From: Saprospiraceae bacterium
Lineage (GTDB): Bacteria; Bacteroidota; Bacteroidia; Chitinophagales; Saprospiraceae
Assembly: GCA_020630435.1 (NCBI GenBank)
Contig: JAHDBJ010000002.1
Coordinates: 124,001-188,000, forward strand
Reading direction: 5' to 3'
DNA: 64,000 nt
Under the pieces are notes generated by a model that ran no database searches, had not been told where the DNA came from, and saw only the letters and a program-made list of their open reading frames with translations. Numbering within the stretch: the first letter of the stretch is position 1; the number at the start of each line of letters is the position of its first letter. Made by a program: the position numbers and the translations under genes. Shown one piece after another: positions 19,800 to 28,515 of the stretch.

Positions 19800-21131
19800 A
19801 TGAAAAAAGTGCTAAATTGGTTCTACAATTTATACTCAAATGCAATAAAAGTGGGTATAGACGATTCCATGTCGTTTCCAGAAGCAATAAGGGTGGAGTT
19901 ATGTAATTTAGTTATTATCATTGTCTTTCCATTTTTAGTCGTTTTTTCTGCATACGTAACGTATCTAGGAGAGTGGAACTTGAGGACTGTAGTCTTTCTA
20001 GCAATTTGGGTATTGATAAATATCATCCCAATGTATCTAAATTATAAGAAAAAATATTTCTGGGCTAAAATAATCATCATTGTTATTCCTCTAAGTTTTT
20101 TGTGCTTTATCCATACCCTTTATGGTGTAGAGCTACGTTTAGAAGCAAATTATTTAATCATCTTGTTGTTTATTTGTTTCTTTTTTAAAGGTTATTGGCG
20201 ATTCATATTATGCTCTATTGTTTTAGCAGCATATTTTTTAGTCTTAATTCGTTTAAATTATGTTCCTGCACCTTTGGCCAATAGAGTACTAAATGGAACA
20301 GCCGTGATTTATTTTTTATCAACAGTTGTATACTTAATAGCATTGACCAATAGGTTGATTCAAGAAAATGATAGATATAATTATCTAGCAAATTTACGTA
20401 ATAAAAAACTTGGTGAAAAAAATAAAGCCTTAGAAAGTTTTTCCTATATCGTGTCCCATGATTTAAAATCTCCTCTTAGAGGAATTGTGAGCTTTTCATC
20501 TTTGATCGAAAAAGAACTAAATCGTGGTGATATGGAAGCAGCCAAAGAATATTTAGCATTTGTCAAAACAAATGGCAAGGAAATGTCTGATTTGATTGAA
20601 GGGGTATTAGAAGTTTCTAAGGTAAATCATAGTGAACTTGAAAAAACACAAGTAGATCTCAATAATATTGTTTATAAAGTTCAAAAAATATTACGAAAAG
20701 ATATTTTAGATAAAAATGCTATAATCATCTGTGAAGGACTCCCTATGTTCTTCTGTAATGAATTACGTTTTACAATATTGTTCCAGAATATTATTCAAAA
20801 TGGTATAAAATATAATTCTTCAAAACTACCACAAATAGAGATATGGGCAGAAGAAAATAATGATACTTTGAATATCTTTTTTAAAGATAATGGCATTGGA
20901 ATAGAGGAAAAATACCAAGAACAAATATTCAAATATTTTAAACGATTACATACAAAAATAGAATATAGCGGAAATGGAATAGGATTAGGACTTTGTAAAA
21001 AAATTGTACAAGATTACAATGGTAAAATTAAAGTACAGTCAATAGCAGGAAAAGGTAGTATTTTTATTATTGACCTTCCTTGTAGGCATAAAAAAATAAA
21101 CCTACCTAGACCTAAAATCATGACAATATAA
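19800..21131 (+). CDS. Membrane-bound sensor histidine kinase
   Basis: The frame extends to a TTG at 19791, but the ATG at 19800 is the better start (443 aa). Residues 30-185 contain about six hydrophobic helices (IIIVFPFLVVFSAYV, IIIIVIPLSFLCFI, YLIILLFICFFF and others), with no recognised input domain. After a short coiled coil comes the HisKA box ESFSYIVSHDLKSPLRGI with the phosphorylated His near residue 220. The ATPase has N box IIQNGIKYN, G1 DNGIGIEE, and G2 GNGIGLGLCKKI. The IVSHDLKSPLRG box is typical of bacteriophytochrome-like kinases of Bacteroidota. No response regulator gene adjoins it, so it is an orphan kinase with an unknown stimulus. Confidence 0.9.
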   Translation: MKKVLNWFYNLYSNAIKVGIDDSMSFPEAIRVELCNLVIIIVFPFLVVFSAYVTYLGEWNLRTVVFLAIWVLINIIPMYLNYKKKYFWAKIIIIVIPLSFLCFIHTLYGVELRLEANYLIILLFICFFFKGYWRFILCSIVLAAYFLVLIRLNYVPAPLANRVLNGTAVIYFLSTVVYLIALTNRLIQENDRYNYLANLRNKKLGEKNKALESFSYIVSHDLKSPLRGIVSFSSLIEKELNRGDMEAAKEYLAFVKTNGKEMSDLIEGVLEVSKVNHSELEKTQVDLNNIVYKVQKILRKDILDKNAIIICEGLPMFFCNELRFTILFQNIIQNGIKYNSSKLPQIEIWAEENNDTLNIFFKDNGIGIEEKYQEQIFKYFKRLHTKIEYSGNGIGLGLCKKIVQDYNGKIKVQSIAGKGSIFIIDLPCRHKKINLPRPKIMTI

Positions 21132-21228
21132 AATCAATATAATTTAAAAATTCTTATCACTAATTTTACTTATCAAATAATTTAATCTACATTAGTAGGA
21201 TTCTTTCAAAATATCAAAAAGAGTTGAT

Positions 21229-23025
21229 ATGAAACCTACTGATATTAAAAACCCTGAATATTTTCATAAGGTTGTAGATTGTCAATATGCTTGCCCTGCA
21301 CATACACCTGTTCCCGAGTATATTCGCTTGATCGCTGCTGAAAAATATACAGAAGCTTATATGATAAACTGGGATTCTAATGTATTTCCAGGTATACTAG
21401 GAAGAACCTGCGACCGTCCATGCGAACCCGCTTGTCGTAGAGGGCGAGTAGAGGAAGAACCTGTTGCTATTTGCCGTCTAAAAAGAGTAGCAGCAGATAA
21501 TAAGGGCGAAGTAAAATCCTTAATGCCTCAAATACCAGAAGAAAAAAATGGTAAAAAAATAGCCTTAATTGGAGGGGGCCCTGCTTCGCTCACAGTAGCC
21601 AGAGATTTAGCACCACTAGGTTATGAAATTCACCTCTATGATGAATGGAATAAAGGGGGAGGAATGATGCGTACTCAAATTCCAGCGTTCCGTCTACCTG
21701 AAGAGGTCTTGGATGAAGAAGTCAATTATATTTTGGATATGGGGATTCATACACATTTCAATACTTATGTTAATAGTATGAAGTCCATTTTAGATAAAGG
21801 CTATGATGCGGTATTTGTTGGAACAGGAGCACCTAAAGGACGAGACTTGAGTCGCTTACCAGGGAGAAAAGAAGGAGATGCTAATATCCATATTGGAATA
21901 GAATGGTTAGCAGGAGTTGCATTCGAACATATCGAGAATGTAGGTAAAAAAGTAATTGTGTTAGGAGGTGGAAATACTGCTATGGATTGTTGTCGGACTT
22001 CTCTACGAATAGGAGCAGACGACGTTCACGTTGTTGTACGTTCAGAGTACGAAAAAATGAAAGCCTCTCCTTGGGAAAAAGAAGACGCTGAAGCAGAGGG
22101 AGTCATTATTATGAATAATATGCCTCCGAAAGAGTTTGTAGTCAAAGATGGAAAATTAGTAGGTGTATTATTTGGTCATGTTAATCCTGTTTATGACGAA
22201 AATGGAAAACGCACACTTGTACCTACAGGTGAACCCGATACATTTATTGAAGCTACCGACGTCATTATTGCAATTGGTCAAGACAATCACTGTCCTTGGA
22301 TAGAAAGAGACTTAGGGATTGAGTTTGGTAAATGGGATTTACCAATATTAAATGAGGTAACGTTCCAATCCACATTACCTAAAGTCTTTTTTGGCGGAGA
22401 TTCAGCACTAGGACCAGAAAATGTAATCACCGCAGTAGCACAAGCGCATCAAGCAGCAGTTTCTATTGACTTATTTTGTCAAGGAAAGGATGTGAATGAA
22501 CGACTTGATCCTATGGTCAATTTAGTAAGCCAAAAAATGGGGATCCATGAATGGATGTATGATTCGGCAGTAGCAGATGATGAACGTTATAAAGTACCCC
22601 ATGCCGACCAAAAATTCTCCTTGAAAGATAGGCGAATGGAAGTGGAACTAGGTTTTGATGAAAAACTAGGATTTAAAGAAGCACAACGTTGTTTGAATTG
22701 CGATATTCAAACCGTTTTTACAACCGATCGCTGTATAGAGTGTGATGCTTGTATGGATATTTGCCCAACTTCCTGTATTACATTTACGAGTAACGGAGAG
22801 GAAGAAGATCTACGTTCACGCTTATTGGCGCCAGCTACTAATCTTACCCAAGATTTATATGTGTCGGACATTTTGCCAACGAAAAGGGTAATGATAAAAG
22901 ATGAAGATGTATGTTTACACTGCGGACTTTGTGCAGAACGATGCCCAACTGCCGCTTGGGATATGCAGAAATTTTTATATAACGTCACAAAAGCACACAC
23001 AGGATGTATAAGCACAGTCAAGTAA
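21229..23025 (+). CDS. GltD-like FAD/NAD(P)-binding oxidoreductase with ferredoxin domain, subunit of the KOR complex
   Basis: A 598-residue iron-sulfur flavoprotein. N-terminal cysteines (DCQYACPAH at 17-25; GRTCDRPCEPACRRG) match the GltD cluster-binding domain. The FAD motif is IALIGGGPASLTVARDL and the NAD(P)H motif VIVLGGGNTAMDCCRTS. The extra C-terminal domain carries two [4Fe-4S] ligand sets, CIECDACMDICPTSC and CLHCGLCAERCPT. The downstream gene, the oxidoreductase alpha subunit, overlaps its end by 22 bases, so the two are translationally linked. The expected job is to move electrons between the 2-oxoacid oxidoreductase and NAD(P)H. Family and layout are clear; the partner assignment rests on the operon. 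Confidence 0.85.
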   Translation: MKPTDIKNPEYFHKVVDCQYACPAHTPVPEYIRLIAAEKYTEAYMINWDSNVFPGILGRTCDRPCEPACRRGRVEEEPVAICRLKRVAADNKGEVKSLMPQIPEEKNGKKIALIGGGPASLTVARDLAPLGYEIHLYDEWNKGGGMMRTQIPAFRLPEEVLDEEVNYILDMGIHTHFNTYVNSMKSILDKGYDAVFVGTGAPKGRDLSRLPGRKEGDANIHIGIEWLAGVAFEHIENVGKKVIVLGGGNTAMDCCRTSLRIGADDVHVVVRSEYEKMKASPWEKEDAEAEGVIIMNNMPPKEFVVKDGKLVGVLFGHVNPVYDENGKRTLVPTGEPDTFIEATDVIIAIGQDNHCPWIERDLGIEFGKWDLPILNEVTFQSTLPKVFFGGDSALGPENVITAVAQAHQAAVSIDLFCQGKDVNERLDPMVNLVSQKMGIHEWMYDSAVADDERYKVPHADQKFSLKDRRMEVELGFDEKLGFKEAQRCLNCDIQTVFTTDRCIECDACMDICPTSCITFTSNGEEEDLRSRLLAPATNLTQDLYVSDILPTKRVMIKDEDVCLHCGLCAERCPTAAWDMQKFLYNVTKAHTGCISTVK

Positions 23026-24815
23026 ACGATTTCGTTATTCGATTTGCAAATATAAATGGCACGGGTTCAGCTAGTGCCAACGGGATGTTTGCTAAAGCCA
23101 TTTTTAGAATGGGAATTCCCGTAACGCCTAAAAATATTTTTCCTTCGAATATTCAAGGATTGCCAACGTGGTATGAAGTGCGTATTAGTGAAAAAGGATA
23201 TTTAGGAAGAGTAAGTATTGTAGATATTGTACTAGCCGTTAATCCTCAAAGTTTGAAAAAAGACATTCAAACAGTTCGTTCAGGAGGATATGTTGTATAT
23301 GATAGTTCCAAGAAGTTACACGAAGAATTTCTAAGAGATGATGTCAATTTTATTGGAATTCCTATGATGAAATTGTCTATGGAACATTATGAAGCTCCTC
23401 GTATACAACAGCTTTTCAAGAACATTATCTATGTAGGAGCTTTAGCAGCATTATTAGATATTGAAATGGAGGTTTTGCATCAAATTATTGAAGAAAAATT
23501 TGGACGAAAACCTAAACTCATTCCACCAAATGTTAAAGCATTAGAGATAGGTTATAATTATGCTCAAGAACACTATAATTGTCCGCTTCCTATCCGATTA
23601 GAACGACGAAATGAAATAGGAAATAAAATTCTTATTGATGGAAATACAGCAACGGCTTTAGGTGCAATTTATGGTGGAGCAAGTGTGATGGCTTGGTATC
23701 CGATTACACCGTCTACATCTGTTGCAAAAGCCTTTGAAGATTATGCCAAAAAACTAAGAATAGACCCCGAAACAGGTAAAGCAAAATATGCTTCTGTACA
23801 AGCAGAAGATGAATTAGCAGCTATAGGAATGGTGATTGGTGCAAGTTGGAATGGAGCTAGAGCGTTTACATCCACAAGTGGAGCTGGTATTTCTTTAATG
23901 AATGAATTTATCGGCTTAGCTTATTTTGCCGAAATTCCCGTAGTCTTAGTAAATGTTCAACGTGGAGGGCCTTCAACAGGGATGCCTACACGAACACAAC
24001 AAGCAGATGTATTAAGTTCAGCGTATGCTTCTCATGGTGATACTAAGCACGTATTATTATTTCCAAGCACGCCAAATGAATGTTTTAAAATGATGGCAAA
24101 AGCATTGGATTTGGCGAGTCGTCTTCAAACGGTAGTTTTTCTGATGTCTGATTTGGATTTAGGAATGAATGAACATATTTCTGAACCACTAGAATGGGAT
24201 GAATCAACACAGTATGATATGGGGAAAGTTTTATCGGCTGAAGAGCTAGAAGAAGTTGCAAATTTTGGACGATATAATGATGTAGATGGTGATGGCGTTT
24301 GCTATAGAACAATTCCTGGAACGCATCCAACTAAAGGTTCATTTTTTACTAGAGGAACCTCAAAAGATGAATTTGCAAAATACTCTGAAAGTGGAGAAGT
24401 ATATGTTCGCAATGTGAATCGTTTATTGAAAAAATGGGAAACGAGCAAAACCCTTGTTCCTAAACCAGAAATTTCCAAATCTACACAGGGAAGCTCGATG
24501 GGGATTTTATTTTTTGGAACGACGTATTTTGCCGCAATGGAGGCAATGGATATGCTCAAAGCATCAGCAATCGAGCTGGATACAATTCGAATAAAAGCGT
24601 TCCCCTTTACAAAAGAAGTGGAAGATTTTATTGAAAATCATGATACGATTTTTGTTGTAGAACAAAATAGAGACGCTCAAATGCGCTCTTTAATCATTAA
24701 TGAATTAGATACAACTCCTAGTAAACTTGTTTCAGTATTGAATTATGATGGGAGTCCTATAGCAGCGAATGTGATTAGTGATAAAATTAAAAATGCTTTG
24801 AGGGTAGAAGTGTAA
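23004..24815 (+). CDS. korA: 2-oxoacid:acceptor oxidoreductase, fused gamma-alpha subunit
   Basis: A 603-residue subunit of an oxidoreductase that decarboxylates a 2-oxoacid (2-oxoglutarate or pyruvate) with CoA. Residues 1-190 are the gamma domain (IRFANINGTGSASANGMFAKA), which helps bind CoA. Residues 200-603 are the alpha domain: GNTATALGAIYGGASVMAWYP, ITPSTSVAKAFEDYAK, and QRGGPSTGMPTRTQQADV. This fused gamma-alpha form is common in KorA of Bacteroidota and Actinobacteria. The ATG lies inside the preceding gene (22-base overlap), and the beta subunit starts 36 bases after the stop. 2-Oxoglutarate is my preferred substrate, but sequence alone does not settle it. Confidence 0.88.
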   Translation: MYKHSQVNDFVIRFANINGTGSASANGMFAKAIFRMGIPVTPKNIFPSNIQGLPTWYEVRISEKGYLGRVSIVDIVLAVNPQSLKKDIQTVRSGGYVVYDSSKKLHEEFLRDDVNFIGIPMMKLSMEHYEAPRIQQLFKNIIYVGALAALLDIEMEVLHQIIEEKFGRKPKLIPPNVKALEIGYNYAQEHYNCPLPIRLERRNEIGNKILIDGNTATALGAIYGGASVMAWYPITPSTSVAKAFEDYAKKLRIDPETGKAKYASVQAEDELAAIGMVIGASWNGARAFTSTSGAGISLMNEFIGLAYFAEIPVVLVNVQRGGPSTGMPTRTQQADVLSSAYASHGDTKHVLLFPSTPNECFKMMAKALDLASRLQTVVFLMSDLDLGMNEHISEPLEWDESTQYDMGKVLSAEELEEVANFGRYNDVDGDGVCYRTIPGTHPTKGSFFTRGTSKDEFAKYSESGEVYVRNVNRLLKKWETSKTLVPKPEISKSTQGSSMGILFFGTTYFAAMEAMDMLKASAIELDTIRIKAFPFTKEVEDFIENHDTIFVVEQNRDAQMRSLIINELDTTPSKLVSVLNYDGSPIAANVISDKIKNALRVEV

Positions 24816-24851
24816 TATTTATAAAAAGAGAATTTAAAACGATAAAATAAT

Positions 24852-25904
24852 ATGAGTTTTATAAAACCAACTTTTGGACATCCCGCTTTACCTAAAAATA
24901 AAGTAGGCTATAGAAAAAAAGATTACGAAGGGGTCATTTCAACCTTATGTGCTGGTTGTGGACATGATTCAATAAGTGCAGCAATTGTTCAAACGTGTTA
25001 TGATTTATCTATTGAGCCACATCGTTTGGCTAAGTTGTCTGGAATTGGTTGTTCTTCAAAAACACCAACCTATTTTTTAAGCAACTCTCATGGGTTTAAT
25101 TCGGTTCATGGTAGAATGCCATCCGTTACAACTGGAGCAAATTTAGCAAATAAGGATCTTATCTATATGGGGGTATCAGGTGATGGTGATTCTGCTTCAA
25201 TAGGAATGGGGCAGTTTGTGCATGTGATCCGTCGAAATCTTAATATGGTATATATTGTGATGAATAATGGCTGCTATGGATTGACAAAAGGACAAGATTC
25301 TGCTACAGCAGATTTTGGTTCTATTAGTAAAACAGGTGTTCCGACATCCTTCCAAGCCATTGATTTAGTGGGGCTAGCTTTAGAACTAAAAGCAAGTTTT
25401 GTAGCTCGGAGTTTTTCTGGAGACAAACAACAACTTGTGCCGCTCATAAAACTAGCAATGACACATCCAGGTTTTGCTTTAATTGATGTGATTTCTCCTT
25501 GTGTTACATTTAATAATGGGGCAAAATCTACAAAATCCTATAGTTTTGTGAGGGATCACATAGAAGCAACATCTGCCTTAGATTTTGTACCAAAAGAAGA
25601 GGAAATTACTGTAAATTATCAAGAAGGACAATCCTTAGAGGTGGAATTACATGATGGTAGTATTGTTCGTTTAAATAAATTGGCAAAAGATTGGAATCCT
25701 AGAGATAGACAATCTGCGCTTAATCGTTTGCAAAAAGCAAAAAATGAGGGAGAAATTTTAACAGGACTATTGTATATGGATACAGAAACCAAAGACCTCC
25801 ATCGTTTGTTGAATACCGTAGATACTCCTTTGAACCAACTTAGAGAAGCAGATTTAACACCTAGCATTGAAGCATTAGAGCGTATTAATCAATCTTTTCG
25901 ATAA
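24852..25904 (+). CDS. korB: 2-oxoacid:ferredoxin oxidoreductase, beta subunit
   Basis: This is the thiamine-diphosphate-binding catalytic subunit (350 aa). Cluster ligands are Cys33 and Cys36 in TLCAGCGHDS, a third in SGIGCSSKTP and a fourth in ISPCVTFNNG, fitting one [4Fe-4S] cluster. The ThDP motif is GDGDSASIGMGQF to VMNNGCYGLTKGQ. The length is typical of KorB/PorB. With the preceding gene it makes the core heterodimer. The GltD-like protein two genes upstream is the likely electron partner in place of, or in addition to, a soluble ferredoxin. No separate ferredoxin gene is near. Confidence 0.92.
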   Translation: MSFIKPTFGHPALPKNKVGYRKKDYEGVISTLCAGCGHDSISAAIVQTCYDLSIEPHRLAKLSGIGCSSKTPTYFLSNSHGFNSVHGRMPSVTTGANLANKDLIYMGVSGDGDSASIGMGQFVHVIRRNLNMVYIVMNNGCYGLTKGQDSATADFGSISKTGVPTSFQAIDLVGLALELKASFVARSFSGDKQQLVPLIKLAMTHPGFALIDVISPCVTFNNGAKSTKSYSFVRDHIEATSALDFVPKEEEITVNYQEGQSLEVELHDGSIVRLNKLAKDWNPRDRQSALNRLQKAKNEGEILTGLLYMDTETKDLHRLLNTVDTPLNQLREADLTPSIEALERINQSFR

Positions 25905-25953
25905 GGGGTATAGACTTTAATATCGGTCAATCTATTTATTTATAAAAATAAAA

Positions 25954-27261
25954 ATGAAATATAAAGTAACGGGTGGTCACCCCGTAAGTGGTCGAATTCG
26001 CTGCAACGGAACGAAAAATTTTGCGAACAAAGCTATGGTTGCAGCTTTATTATCTGATCAACCAACAACCTTACACAATGTACCAGATATAGGAGATTTT
26101 GATATTACAAAAGATATGCTGAAATCTATTGGTACTGAAATAGAATACGATAAAGCAAACCGATCGGTTCGGATTATACCCTCAAGTATAAAAACCTCCA
26201 ATGTGCCTATGCCACATTCAGGGAGTAATCGGATTCCTATATTATTGATTAGCCCTTTATTACACCGATTCGGAGAAGCAACTGTTCCCTTAATGGGAGG
26301 CTGTAAGATTGGTGCAAGAAAAGTAGATTTTCATATCAATGCCATAAAAGCGTTTGGGGGCAATATAGAAGAAACAGAGGAAGGCTTTGTTGCTACAAAG
26401 ACTTCAGACTTAAAAGGAACACATTTTGAATTGCCCTTTCCAAGTGTTGGAGCAACAGAAACGTGCTTATTTTTAAGTGTTCTAGCCAAAGGAACATCTG
26501 TTATTAATAATGCAGCAATCGAACCAGAGATTTTTGAACTTATTACGATGTTACGTTCAATGGGAGCGAATATTTTTGCTTATCCAGGTCGAAAAATTCG
26601 TATTGAAGGGGTCGATAAGTTGAGAGGAACAAATATGCACATACTAGGAGATCGTATTGAGGGGGCATCATGGGCTTGTTTAGCCTGTGCAACGGATGGA
26701 GAAATCGTTGTAGATGGTATTCGTCCAGACACCCTAGGAAACTTCTTATCGCATTATCAACAAATCGGAGGTGGATATGAATTGCTAGGGCAAGATTCGA
26801 TTCGATTTTATAGAAACGAGCCACTTAAACCGACAATGATAGAAACGGATGTCTATCCTGGATTTTCTACGGATTGGCAACAACCTTTTGCGATAACTTT
26901 AACACAAGCAGAAGGCGTATCTATTATTCATGAAACGGTGTTTGAAAAACGATTTGGGTATTTAAAAACGCTTAAGCCGCTAGGGGTTTCCGCTCAAATA
27001 ACATCTTATTGTCTAGGAACACCATCTCGTTTCCAAAATAAAAATTTAGAAATCAGCGCCATAATAACGGGAAAATCCGAATTAAAGGCCGTTGATGAAA
27101 TAGAAGTACCTGATTTAAGAGCAGGGTTGGCTTATGTTATTGCAGCAGCCATTGCAGATGGCACGACCATGTTGACAGGTATACATAATATTGAAAGAGG
27201 ATACGGAAATATAGCAGAACGTTGCAAAGGTTTATCTTTGGATATTGAACGCATAGCTTAA
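25954..27261 (+). CDS. murA: UDP-N-acetylglucosamine 1-carboxyvinyltransferase (MurA family)
   Basis: This enzyme (435 aa) transfers enolpyruvate from PEP to UDP-GlcNAc in the first committed step of peptidoglycan synthesis. Active-site features are visible: Lys21-Asn22 in CNGTKNFANKAM, Arg93 in SNRIPIL, the catalytic loop Cys117 in MGGCKIGARKVDFH, and the Asp in YPGFSTDWQQPF. The overall EPT fold length fits. It is rather divergent from enterobacterial MurA, so it may be a paralogue, but the key residues are intact and fosfomycin sensitivity would be expected from Cys117. It starts 49 bases after korB and may be co-transcribed, though the functions are unrelated. Confidence 0.85.
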   Translation: MKYKVTGGHPVSGRIRCNGTKNFANKAMVAALLSDQPTTLHNVPDIGDFDITKDMLKSIGTEIEYDKANRSVRIIPSSIKTSNVPMPHSGSNRIPILLISPLLHRFGEATVPLMGGCKIGARKVDFHINAIKAFGGNIEETEEGFVATKTSDLKGTHFELPFPSVGATETCLFLSVLAKGTSVINNAAIEPEIFELITMLRSMGANIFAYPGRKIRIEGVDKLRGTNMHILGDRIEGASWACLACATDGEIVVDGIRPDTLGNFLSHYQQIGGGYELLGQDSIRFYRNEPLKPTMIETDVYPGFSTDWQQPFAITLTQAEGVSIIHETVFEKRFGYLKTLKPLGVSAQITSYCLGTPSRFQNKNLEISAIITGKSELKAVDEIEVPDLRAGLAYVIAAAIADGTTMLTGIHNIERGYGNIAERCKGLSLDIERIA

Positions 27262-27287
27262 TACTTTAGTGGTGAAAATATTGCAAT

Positions 27288-27328
27288 TATCCATCAAATG
27301 AATTATTTTTTTGCTTGTTTGATGGATA
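27288..27328 (+). repeat. 11-bp inverted repeat after murA
   Basis: A perfect stem TATCCATCAAA/TTTGATGGATA (27288-27298 with 27318-27328) with a 19-base loop that itself holds a seven-T run. The bases after the stem are not T-rich. It could be a murA terminator or a site upstream of the PorP gene. Confidence 0.5.
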
Positions 27329-27380
27329 TAAACTATTTTACAATACTTTAATTTGTCCTATAATTTGGATTCTTGGACGT

Positions 27381-28385
27381 ATGAAAAAAACACTTACATA
27401 TTTATTTTTTTTAGTTACATTTTTTGGGCAGCTTTATGCTCAAGATCTACATTTTACACAGTTTAATTTATCGCCTTTTACACTAAATCCAGCAATGGCA
27501 GGTAATTATGAAGGGTCGATTAGAGTGGGGGGGATATATCGAGATCAATGGGCAAGTGTATTGACAAATCAATTTGTTACACCATCATTTTATGCAGATG
27601 CACCACTGAATGCTTTTGGTAAAAATGACTGGATAGGGGTAGGACTAGCCATTACAAATGACAAAGCAGGTTCAGCAGGTTTATCCAATACGCATATTAT
27701 GGGGACATTAGCATATCATTATGCCATAGGGAGCCGTAAAAATACCATTCTCTCCTTTGGAGTACAAGGAGGTGTAGTTCAACGTCGGTTTGACACAACA
27801 GTAGGTATATATGAAGATGAAATACGGAGTCCAGGAATCCAAAGTTTTGATAGAACAAATATATCTGATAACCATACATTTTTTGATGTTCAAGGAGGTA
27901 TTTCTGTTCGTTCAAAGGTAAGCGAACGCCTAAACATCTTAGTGGGACTTTCGATGTATCACATTGGTAAGCCTGAAGTATCCTTCTATTCGAATGGAAC
28001 GTATGCTTTGCCACAGCGTTTTTCTTTACATGGCAAATTTGATATGAATGTAACAGAGCGTGTTTCGTTTTCTCCAGCCTTCATTTTTCAAAAAATAGAA
28101 GGAGCGAACGAAATGGGCGTTCAAGCGATGCTAGGCTATGCTTTTGGAAATAATAAAGATTTTAAGTTAAGTCTTGGACCAGGCTATCGACTAAGAGATG
28201 CCTTTGAAGCGATGTTGGGTATAAATTATAAAGATTTTAATCTAGGTATTGCTTATGACTTCAATATTTCGGATCTTGATGTCGTGAGTGCAGGAAGAGG
28301 AGGCTATGAAATCGCAGCTTCGTACATCTTTAAGATTTATAAAAAACCTAAAGTGCATCCAACTATCTTATGTCCTAGATTCTAG
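27381..28385 (+). CDS. PorP/SprF family outer-membrane protein (T9SS-associated)
   Basis: I take the ATG at 27381 (334 aa), where a clear signal peptide begins (MKKTLTYLFFLVTFFGQLYA, then QDLHFTQFNLSPF). An upstream frame extension to 27315 lacks such a signal. The mature protein has the family hallmarks: QDLHFTQFN, LNPAMAGNYEG, YRDQWAS, then repeated amphipathic strands ending in a membrane-anchoring beta segment (AASYIFKIYK). PorP/SprF proteins are outer-membrane beta-barrels linked to T9SS and gliding, usually next to giant adhesins. None is adjacent here, so its partner is probably elsewhere. Confidence 0.88.
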   Translation: MKKTLTYLFFLVTFFGQLYAQDLHFTQFNLSPFTLNPAMAGNYEGSIRVGGIYRDQWASVLTNQFVTPSFYADAPLNAFGKNDWIGVGLAITNDKAGSAGLSNTHIMGTLAYHYAIGSRKNTILSFGVQGGVVQRRFDTTVGIYEDEIRSPGIQSFDRTNISDNHTFFDVQGGISVRSKVSERLNILVGLSMYHIGKPEVSFYSNGTYALPQRFSLHGKFDMNVTERVSFSPAFIFQKIEGANEMGVQAMLGYAFGNNKDFKLSLGPGYRLRDAFEAMLGINYKDFNLGIAYDFNISDLDVVSAGRGGYEIAASYIFKIYKKPKVHPTILCPRF

Positions 28386-28515
28386 GTTTGATTTGAAATG
28401 TTTTTAGAAAAGTTGTTAAATTTGGTTTCCTTCAAAACAATTCCTGTTTAAAAAACATTGTGTAATAAGTCTGCCTTTACTAGACAGACTTCTATCGTAA
28501 AGAACGCTTTAATTT

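Noticed and set aside
28467-28491. Terminator after the PorP gene
   Set aside because: The AAGTCTG/CAGACTT stem is only 7 bp with a long loop and a poor T tract, so I do not call it.
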